Assembly: GCA_002316835.1 (NCBI GenBank)
Contig: DCEG01000039.1
Location: forward strand, 25,886 to 45,965
DNA: 20,080 nt
Source: Bacteroidales bacterium UBA1035
GTDB taxonomy: Bacteria > Bacteroidota > Bacteroidia > Bacteroidales > Dysgonomonadaceae
Direction: 5' to 3'
Part shown: in pieces, positions 14,460 to 20,080 of the stretch
How positions within the stretch are numbered: the stretch's first letter is position 1
Layout: every line of letters starts with the position of its first letter
The notes under the pieces: model-generated
What the model was told of the DNA's origin: nothing
Seen by the model: only the letters and a program-made list of their open reading frames with translations
Databases searched by the model: none
Translations under genes and position numbers: made by a program

Positions 14460-16355
14460 TTAAAAATGTAATTGGACTCCACCGAAGATAGTAGTTTTCG
14501 GCATCGGATATCCCGCGTTTATTTCGTATTCCTGTCCAAGCAAATTTTCACCTTTTAAAAAAAGATTTAACCAATCAAGCGCCCGATAATTTACACGGGC
14601 GTTCCAAAGAACAAAGTTCTCCTTAACCGGCTCTGGTCTTACAGCTTTATACAAGCCACCAATGTACTGAATTCCGGTAGAGAAATTCCATTTATCTTTC
14701 GTATAACTGCCACTCACGTAAAGTTTGTGTTCAGGAGCGGCCAATATTTTGTATGTCATGTTCAGCAAACTGTAATTTGCCGAAAAACGTAATTCGCGTG
14801 AAGCCTGAAACGATGAACTTATCTCGAATCCTTTGTTTTCTACTTCGCCGGAATTAATGTTCAGTGGTTTACCTTCAACCATTGCCACCTGTATCATATT
14901 GTCACCCTTAATGTAGAACAGATTCAAACCCAGGTTCAATCTGTTTTCGAGCAACGATTGCATCAATGAAATTTCGTAGTTCATTAATCGTTCCGGTTGC
15001 AAATCTGGATTTTGTGGCGGAAACATATACATTTCGCGGATGGTAGGATTTCGGAAACCCTTGCTGACAATAGCTTTCACAACCGTTGAAGCGGATGGTG
15101 TAAAACTCAATCCGAATTGCGGAATCCATTCAGAACCGTTCTTTTCGTGATTATCAAGTCTTATTCCTGCATTCAATGTCAATTTGTTTTCAAGCAAACT
15201 CTGCTGGGTATTGAAATAGCCTGCTATGTTGTTAAAATGCACATCTGCCAGTTGAACGTTTTTGGTTTCATCGGGAAATTTGTTCCAGGCTGTACCTCCA
15301 AATCGTTGATAATCCAGACCGATAGTCGTTTTATTCCCATAGAAAAGAGCGTAGGACTGGTAGATTGAAGCGCCTAACATTTGGTCGTTTGAATGAAATC
15401 GAGATAAGTTGAGCACTGTACCGGATTCGCTAGCTTTATACCCATCGTTGATTTTATGCGTTCCGAAATTGTAGAAAAATTTTATGGCTCCTGCCGTACT
15501 TTCATATTCATTTTCAAGGGCAAAAGATGTCATTCCACGGGTAACGTCGGCATCGTTATCAATAATGGGAGCAGAAATAGCGCCGGGATTAGAAGCTTTT
15601 GTGTTCGTCAAATTAAGATCGATAAAACTCGTCCAGTTATCAGAAAAGTCATATCCGAATTTTCCGTAGCCATTTATCTGCTCAAAATCCATATCTTTCC
15701 GATGTCCGTCGGAACGGTTATATCCAATATTCCCGTTGATGTGTACTTTGTCTTTTCTCCATCCGCTCGATGCTTCTGCACTAAATGTATTGTAACTTCC
15801 GTACATTAATTGTGCTGCATTGTGCAGCCCGTTTCGACGTTGTTTTTTGGTAATAATATTGATTACACCGCCCATTGCGTTTGAACCATAAAGCACCGAT
15901 GCCGGGCCACGAACAACTTCTACGCGTTCGGTCATCATCGACTGATAACTGTCGGCAAGAGGATGTCCCATTAATCCCATATATTGCGGATGTCCGTCAA
16001 TCAGGATCAGCACTCCCGATGTAGGGGAACCTCCAATTCCACGAATACTCATCCCTCCGGCTGCGCCGTTTGCAACTCCGTAACCCATCACACCACGTTG
16101 CGTGATGAAAAGTCCGGGAACTTCTTCCGTAAGCAAGGGTAGGAGAGAAGGTTCCAAACGGGTTTGTATCTGACGTTCACCCACAATGGAAATACTCATC
16201 GGGACGTTTCTCAGATTTACTTTCGGCATCGTACCGGTAACGATAACTTCATCCAGGCGGATAGAATCGTTAATTTGCGGTGGATTGTTTTCATCAGCGT
16301 ATATAGCTGAAAAGACGAATAAAAAAGGACAAAGGAAAATAATTAATTTTTTCAT
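14460..16355 (-). CDS. TonB-dependent outer-membrane receptor
   Basis: Outer-membrane beta-barrel transporter energised by TonB. From the ATG at 16355 the product is 631 residues. It has a signal peptide (about 1-20, ending IYA), a TonB-box-like DEVIVTG near residue 38, and a plug domain with VPMSISIVGERQI, SIRGIGG, ILIDGHPQYMG and ERVEVVRGPASVLYGSNAMGGVINIIT. A barrel of alternating strands ends in phenylalanine (GGVQLHF). There is no N-terminal carboxypeptidase-like domain and no SusD partner, so it resembles the BtuB/CirA-like group (cofactors, siderophores) rather than polysaccharide SusC proteins. A GTG three codons upstream (16364) is an alternative start. The ATG overlaps the stop of the phosphoribosyltransferase gene as ATGA, which implies translational coupling. 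The substrate is unknown. Confidence 0.93.
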   Translation of the reverse strand: MKKLIIFLCPFLFVFSAIYADENNPPQINDSIRLDEVIVTGTMPKVNLRNVPMSISIVGERQIQTRLEPSLLPLLTEEVPGLFITQRGVMGYGVANGAAGGMSIRGIGGSPTSGVLILIDGHPQYMGLMGHPLADSYQSMMTERVEVVRGPASVLYGSNAMGGVINIITKKQRRNGLHNAAQLMYGSYNTFSAEASSGWRKDKVHINGNIGYNRSDGHRKDMDFEQINGYGKFGYDFSDNWTSFIDLNLTNTKASNPGAISAPIIDNDADVTRGMTSFALENEYESTAGAIKFFYNFGTHKINDGYKASESGTVLNLSRFHSNDQMLGASIYQSYALFYGNKTTIGLDYQRFGGTAWNKFPDETKNVQLADVHFNNIAGYFNTQQSLLENKLTLNAGIRLDNHEKNGSEWIPQFGLSFTPSASTVVKAIVSKGFRNPTIREMYMFPPQNPDLQPERLMNYEISLMQSLLENRLNLGLNLFYIKGDNMIQVAMVEGKPLNINSGEVENKGFEISSSFQASRELRFSANYSLLNMTYKILAAPEHKLYVSGSYTKDKWNFSTGIQYIGGLYKAVRPEPVKENFVLWNARVNYRALDWLNLFLKGENLLGQEYEINAGYPMPKTTIFGGVQLHF

Positions 16356-16750
16356 ACTATCCACGGAAATTTAAAACAATCCTCGTTGTAAAGTGCATAA
16401 TCGGCCTTTCCGTTTACTGCAAAAGTTTTTATTTGTTTAGCACCTTGTAAAAGATCGATGGCGAAATTTACAGTCGCCCCTGTTTTTACGCGATCTTCCA
16501 CCAACAGAATGGTTTTATTCTTAAATTCAAAATCGACAGGCGAAACAAGTTTTGGGCTGTCGTATTTAGGTTTCTGTTGCGGATCGCGCAGATTTATTTT
16601 CAATAACTGAATCTCGGTATTTAACCGTTGATTCAGAATAGCAGCAGGTATAATTCCACCGTTGGCAATGGCTACTATTATGTCAAAAGTTTCGTGAAAT
16701 TCAATCTCACGAAACCTTTGCATTACATCTTCAAATGACTTACTGTTCAT
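16352..16750 (-). CDS. Phosphoribosyltransferase, Gpt-like
   Basis: Small cytoplasmic protein of 132 residues with a type I phosphoribosyltransferase fold. Visible are IVAIANGGIIPA (25-36), comparable to the RGGxxPA loop of xanthine/guanine enzymes, the PRPP-binding motif ILLVEDRVKTGAT (81-93), and the FPW near the C-terminus (128-130) seen in Gpt-like proteins. The motif is slightly unusual: E85-D86 in place of Asp-Asp, and Arg at 87 where a hydrophobic residue is common. The expected reaction is transfer of phosphoribose from PRPP to a base or base-like compound. The stop overlaps the TonB-receptor start by four bases, so the two products are probably made together. That link suggests the imported molecule or part of it is phosphoribosylated, but this is inference. 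Confidence 0.85.
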   Translation of the reverse strand: MNSKSFEDVMQRFREIEFHETFDIIVAIANGGIIPAAILNQRLNTEIQLLKINLRDPQQKPKYDSPKLVSPVDFEFKNKTILLVEDRVKTGATVNFAIDLLQGAKQIKTFAVNGKADYALYNEDCFKFPWIV

Positions 16751-16751
16751 C

Positions 16752-16866
16752 GTAATTCGGTAGTAATTCAGTTGATATTCGATAGTAATTCGGTTGTTTC
16801 GTTGAACGATTCAATGCCGCGATGAATTACGCGAAGCAAATCACTATGGAATTACCATTGAATTAT
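16752..16866. repeat. Opposed GTAATTC / GAATTAC motif array
   Basis: Most of the 124-bp gap between the ECF gene and the phosphoribosyltransferase gene is occupied. GTAATTC occurs at 16752, 16763 and 16785. Its reverse complement GAATTAC occurs at 16824 and 16849, and the variant GAATTAT at 16860. The two sets face each other and could form a loose stem. No promoter element was recognised here. Confidence 0.5.
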
Positions 16867-16874
16867 CAATTGTT

Positions 16875-17384
16875 TCAAACTTTTGCCAGCGCTTTCAGTA
16901 CAAAATATCCGGCAACTAATTGAATCAGCATACCGGGAAGTCCAATACGGAAATCCTGAACGGCCGTGAAAAAGCTCTGAGTCATAACCCATTCAATGCC
17001 TGTGCCAATTACTTGATAGGCAATAATTGCCAATAAGATTCCTAAGAAAGAAACTTTACCAAAATGTTTTGCAACTGCTGCGGCAGCAATTGCCAAAATC
17101 ACCGATTTGATTATAATCGCCGGAAGCATTGCGGAAGGCGGCATTCCGAATAACAGATTGTTGGCTAAAGGCGAAAGTACAGCCGTTAGCAAACCCACGT
17201 GAATGCCATATTTATAAGCGGCAATTAATGTGAAGAAATAAATGGGCAAAAGAATTAATCCGCCTTGCGGAACCAAGTGTGCTAACTGTGGTAGAAGCAA
17301 GTTACCTAACACAAACAGTGCAGCAAACAAATACGTTTTAGTGTTTGCTAAATTAAGTGAATAAAGTTTTACTGTTGTTGACAT
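16875..17384 (-). CDS. ECF transporter S component-like membrane protein
   Basis: The 169-residue product is almost wholly hydrophobic, with five to six predicted membrane segments: about 17-35, 41-57, 60-78, 85-104, 111-130 and 148-166. Size, topology and the loops LPIYFFTLIAAYKYG and LSPLANNLLFGMPPSAMLPA fit the substrate-binding S subunit of energy-coupling factor transporters (vitamins, metals, nucleobase-like compounds). No energising A/A'/T subunits are encoded in the window; a shared module elsewhere would be needed. Its place just before the phosphoribosyltransferase and TonB receptor suggests it carries the same ligand across the inner membrane. Ligand specificity cannot be read. The assignment is by topology and pattern, so it is moderately secure. 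Confidence 0.72.
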   Translation of the reverse strand: MSTTVKLYSLNLANTKTYLFAALFVLGNLLLPQLAHLVPQGGLILLPIYFFTLIAAYKYGIHVGLLTAVLSPLANNLLFGMPPSAMLPAIIIKSVILAIAAAAVAKHFGKVSFLGILLAIIAYQVIGTGIEWVMTQSFFTAVQDFRIGLPGMLIQLVAGYFVLKALAKV

Positions 17385-17453
17385 AGTTTGATAGTTTTAT
17401 GATTGGATATTATTTTAGTTTTAAAGTTCTGTATTAAAATGCAACATAAGTTA

Positions 17454-17461
17454 CAAAAATA
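17454..17461 (-). promoter_or_regulatory. Candidate -7 promoter element before the ECF S gene
   Basis: On the minus strand this reads TATTTTTG, an exact TAnnTTTG match, in an AT-rich region 69 bases upstream of the start codon. No convincing TTTG box is found 19-21 bp upstream. If used, it would start a transcript through ECF S, phosphoribosyltransferase and TonB receptor. The 164-bp gap shows no recognisable riboswitch. Confidence 0.4.
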
Positions 17462-17548
17462 CTTATAATCTTGTCAATTATCTGTTTTTTTAGTTATTTT
17501 TTGCCTTAAAAAAAGTGAAAATGAGATGCCTCTATGACAATTGGTATA

Positions 17549-18724
17549 TTATTTAAATATCATCGGTAAAAATTCTGATAGATAAATCCTCCAGTTACGC
17601 CACGTATGTCCTCCTTCCGATTCACGGTACACGTACTTAAAATTCATCTTATCCAGTTTGTCTCGATATTCCACGTTAGCCTTATATAGAAAATCCTCTT
17701 TTCCGATGCCGATCCAGTAAAGTTTATAGCCGTTTAGCTTCTGTTTTAAAAGTGTTGCGTCTATATTTTCATATACTTTTGACTTTACGTTTTCGTTAGG
17801 CATAATAGCTGCCGAAAATAGACCAATATAATCGAAAGTGTTGGCATAGTAGCGTGAAATATGGAACGAATGGTAACCGCCCATCGAAAGTCCGGCAATG
17901 GCACGTCCGGATTTATTTTTTATAGTGCGATAATTTTTATCAATAAAGTTAATGATATCGATGAAAGTTTCTTCATATTTACCATCCATGGTATGAGGTA
18001 ATTGAAATTGCGGTTTGTAAAAGCCAAGATTAGATTCGCCCGGCGCAGCTTCCTGAGCTACGTTTCCGTTTGGCATAACAATAATCATTGGTTTAGCTTT
18101 GCCTTCGGCAATCAAATTATCGATAATTTGTGTAGCACGGCCCAGCGTTGCCCATGCTTCTTCATCTCCACCCATTCCGTGCAAAAGGTACAAAACAGGG
18201 TAGGAGGTATTACTGTTTTCGTATCCGGGAGGAGTGTAAATAGTAATTCTTCTTTCCATTTCATTACCGGGAGATTCATACCACCTTTTTGCTACCGTTC
18301 CATGCGAAACGCTGTTCACTTTGTAAACATCGGCTTGTCCCCCGCCAATCAACAAAACATTCAATGTACTTGCCACATCACGACGGTAATACACGTTATT
18401 GGGATCGTTCATCTGCAATCCATTCACGTTGAACGCGTACGTGTATAATTCCGAAGGAAGAGGTTGTGTTGTAAATGACCAAACACCATCAGCGTCTTTT
18501 GTCATTTTTTCACTTCCTTGCGCCCATCCCTTGGGCGGAAGGAAATCTCCGGTTACCGATACACTGTCAGCGTTGGGAGCGAGTAAACGGAACGTAACGG
18601 AATTATCGGCGTGAATTTCAGGGGAAACGATCTCTCTTCGTTGGCCAAAACCAAGATTTTCCTGAGCCTGTATCGCGATGCTTGTGAATAGTACAAGCAA
18701 GGCAAAAAAGATTTTTTTATACAT
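17549..18724 (-). CDS. Secreted esterase, CE1 / Esterase D-like with N-terminal E-set domain
   Basis: The 391-residue product has a signal peptide (about 1-20, ending AIQA), an N-terminal immunoglobulin-like E-set/CBM48-type domain (about 30-115; SVTFRLLAPNADSVSVTGDF, with WSFTTQPLPSELYTYAFNVNG) and a C-terminal alpha/beta hydrolase (about 155-390). In the hydrolase, LLHGMGG (180-186) shapes the oxyanion hole, GLSMGG puts the nucleophile at S280, and the catalytic histidine is H373 (EGGHTWRNW). The acid may be E343 or D344. This layout is common for Bacteroidota esterases that remove feruloyl or acetyl groups from plant polysaccharides. The exact ester is not known. It lies 171 bp downstream of the DUF1080 gene and has its own promoter-like element. 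Confidence 0.88.
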   Translation of the reverse strand: MYKKIFFALLVLFTSIAIQAQENLGFGQRREIVSPEIHADNSVTFRLLAPNADSVSVTGDFLPPKGWAQGSEKMTKDADGVWSFTTQPLPSELYTYAFNVNGLQMNDPNNVYYRRDVASTLNVLLIGGGQADVYKVNSVSHGTVAKRWYESPGNEMERRITIYTPPGYENSNTSYPVLYLLHGMGGDEEAWATLGRATQIIDNLIAEGKAKPMIIVMPNGNVAQEAAPGESNLGFYKPQFQLPHTMDGKYEETFIDIINFIDKNYRTIKNKSGRAIAGLSMGGYHSFHISRYYANTFDYIGLFSAAIMPNENVKSKVYENIDATLLKQKLNGYKLYWIGIGKEDFLYKANVEYRDKLDKMNFKYVYRESEGGHTWRNWRIYLSEFLPMIFK

Positions 18725-18753
18725 ATTTGTTATGGTTTATAATTTACATTTTA

Positions 18754-18761
18754 CAAAAATA
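18754..18761 (-). promoter_or_regulatory. Candidate -7 promoter element before the esterase gene
   Basis: On the minus strand this reads TATTTTTG (TAnnTTTG), 29 bases before the esterase start codon. It shares the 11-base context TTACAAAAATA (plus strand) with the element before the ECF gene. No clear -33 box is seen. Confidence 0.4.
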
Positions 18762-18843
18762 GTTTTTATTATAAGATGTAGGGTGTAAAGCGTGATAATA
18801 TCGATAAACGTCATTTTTATGTCGATGAAATAGGTTGAAAAAA

Positions 18844-18871
18844 GTAGAGACGTTGCATGCAACGTCTCTAC
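18844..18871. repeat. 28-bp perfect palindrome (GTAGAGACGTTGCA core)
   Basis: GTAGAGACGTTGCA (18844-18857) is followed at once by its exact reverse complement, with no spacer. It lies between the DUF1080 and esterase genes, 24 bases after the DUF1080 stop. Closely similar palindromes are widespread between genes in Bacteroidota. In RNA it would form a strong hairpin, but without a T tract it is not a typical intrinsic terminator. A diverged copy lies at 13410-13441. Confidence 0.85.
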
Positions 18872-18895
18872 AATAAGTATGAAAAACCGGGAATT

Positions 18896-20080
18896 CTATT
18901 TTAATGGTTTTACCCGTATATTTCTGAATTTCACTTCTGAACCATGTCCCAGAAATCCGATGTGTCCGGTTTTGTTCAGTAATCCGGGGTGGTCTTTTCC
19001 GTCAATCGTGCCGTTTTTAGACGCTTCACGAATGTTGCCGTCAAGAATGGTTGTTCCGTTGAGGATAACTTTTATGTTATCGCCATCGGCAACCACCTCC
19101 TGATAATTCCACTCGCCGTTGGGTTTCAAATAACCGCGTTTAGCGGGAATTACGCCATAAACAGAGCCGTGGTATTGATAGATCTGAAGATCCTTGTAGA
19201 TTGGCGCGTCATTGTCGAGGATTTGCAACTCCATACCTCCGTAAGCGGCATCACCTTCCAGAGGAGTGCGAATACCTAAGCCGTTGTTAGCACCGGAAGT
19301 AAGCATAAACTCAAAGCGGAAAATAAAATTGTCGAATTGTTCTTTGGTGTAAAGATTTCCACCAAAACTTTGGCTGGGATACAACACGATATTTCCGCTT
19401 TCAACCACGTAGTCTTTTTTGTTCCCTGTCCATTCGTTCAGATTAGTTCCGTCGAAGAGAATTTTGAATCCTTCTTTTTGCTCATCTGCCGATAGTTTAA
19501 ATGGTTCCGGACGTTCGATTTCTTTGATAAAGATATCGCGATAGGCCACCTTACTTCCGTGCGCCTGTAATTCAATTTGTTCCGTCGGGAAAATAGGTTG
19601 ATTCCTGTCCCAGTAATTTTCCAACACAACATTATCGGTAACCAATTCATCGTTGAGCCAAACCGATACGCGTTCGCCAATCATCTTGATGCGGAACGTA
19701 TTCCATTCGCCCACTTTTTGGTCGGCGAGTTTTAACGGCTTACTCGGATTTTGCTGATTGTTGTACAATCCGCCGGAACCAACTTGCGCGCCAACGTTTA
19801 CACGGGCGGTGTCCCACATTTGTACCTGCGGTGTGCCGCGAAGATAAATGCCGGCATCGGGTTCGGGACCGGGATAAAGTTTCCAGTCAACCAACATTTC
19901 GAAATCGCCGTATTGTTTGTTGGTGCAAAGGTTGTCGTATCCTTTGCCGTCGAAAACGATTAATCCGTCTTCCACTTTCCAATCCATTGCCATTTGTTTA
20001 TCGGCTTTTACTTGTGTAGCAGCGAGTTCTTTCGTAGTCATTTTGGCGCGTTTGATCGGGTTTTCTACCAATCCTTTCCA
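18896..20080 (-). CDS. Tandem DUF1080 (3-keto-disaccharide hydrolase-like) protein, 5' end outside window
   Basis: The reading frame is open to the right edge of the window (WKGLVENP encoded at 20057-20080), so the beginning of the gene, including any signal peptide, is missing. At least 394 residues are present. Two concanavalin-like DUF1080/PF06439 domains can be seen. The first runs from the edge to about 205 residues in, with VEDGLIVFDGKGYDNLCT, DFEMLVDWKL, DAGIYLRG, and WNTFRIKMIGERVSVWLND. The second begins at FKILFDGTNLNEWTG, with FRFEFMLTSGANNGLGIRTP, MELQILDND and GHIGFLGHGSEVKFRNIRVKPL at the end. The family includes enzymes that cleave 3-keto-glycosides, and secreted members are abundant in Bacteroidota. 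The protein is probably secreted and acts on carbohydrate. Confidence 0.88.
   Translation of the reverse strand, partial: WKGLVENPIKRAKMTTKELAATQVKADKQMAMDWKVEDGLIVFDGKGYDNLCTNKQYGDFEMLVDWKLYPGPEPDAGIYLRGTPQVQMWDTARVNVGAQVGSGGLYNNQQNPSKPLKLADQKVGEWNTFRIKMIGERVSVWLNDELVTDNVVLENYWDRNQPIFPTEQIELQAHGSKVAYRDIFIKEIERPEPFKLSADEQKEGFKILFDGTNLNEWTGNKKDYVVESGNIVLYPSQSFGGNLYTKEQFDNFIFRFEFMLTSGANNGLGIRTPLEGDAAYGGMELQILDNDAPIYKDLQIYQYHGSVYGVIPAKRGYLKPNGEWNYQEVVADGDNIKVILNGTTILDGNIREASKNGTIDGKDHPGLLNKTGHIGFLGHGSEVKFRNIRVKPLK

Noticed and set aside
15456..15809. 117-codon plus-strand frame inside the TonB-receptor gene
   Set aside because: Antisense shadow of a beta-barrel gene; no start context or motif supports it.
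16356..16364. GTG start for the TonB receptor
   Set aside because: The ATG at 16355 makes a clean signal peptide and an ATGA overlap with the preceding gene; the GTG only adds three residues.
16752..16866. Possible CRISPR-like array
   Set aside because: The motifs are only 7 bases, irregularly spaced and in both orientations; no cas genes are present.
17385..17548. Possible riboswitch ahead of the ECF S gene
   Set aside because: The gap is AT-rich and shows none of the conserved cores of cobalamin, TPP, preQ1, FMN or purine riboswitches that I could recognise.

Overview
This is a chromosomal window from a member of the Bacteroidota, most likely the order Bacteroidales. Evidence for that: the division and cell-wall (dcw) cluster has the Bacteroidota form (no ddl between murC and ftsQ, a long charged C-terminal tail on FtsA); upstream elements match the Bacteroidota -7 consensus TAnnTTTG; several short repeat families common in these genomes are present; and there are DUF1080, TonB-receptor and CE1-type esterase genes. 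The genus cannot be fixed from this sequence.

Left half (21-10833, plus strand): the distal dcw cluster in the order mraY, murD, ftsW, murG, murC, ftsQ, ftsA, ftsZ, then a YqeY/GatB-like gene. Together these make lipid I and lipid II, polymerise glycan at the septum and build the FtsA/FtsZ division machine. The genes are complete, but the junctions are unusually long (18-122 bp) and several are filled by repeats. In two cases the repeat is read into the protein: the MurD N-terminus, which has no alternative start after the repeat, and the FtsW N-terminus. Another repeat supplies the last codons and stop of murG. A terminator-like hairpin separates murD from ftsW, and a promoter-like element sits directly before ftsQ.

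Middle (10856-11731, plus strand): a secreted creatininase-family hydrolase. It converges on the minus-strand block, and three hairpins lie between them, including a strong terminator for the minus strand.

Right half (11838-20080, minus strand; order of transcription runs right to left): a truncated gene with two DUF1080 domains and a secreted CE1-like esterase (carbohydrate-related). Next comes a set of an ECF transporter S component, a Gpt-like phosphoribosyltransferase, a TonB-dependent receptor (ATGA overlap with the phosphoribosyltransferase), a Tat-type DUF362 protein and a membrane polyferredoxin resembling a NapH-NapG fusion. I read the last five as a possible outer-membrane-to-cytoplasm uptake and salvage locus with a periplasmic electron-transfer arm. 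The substrate is unknown, and this is the best candidate here for an undescribed system.

No rRNA, tRNA, CRISPR array, insertion sequence, prophage or riboswitch was recognised. No gene-free stretch exceeds about 171 bp.
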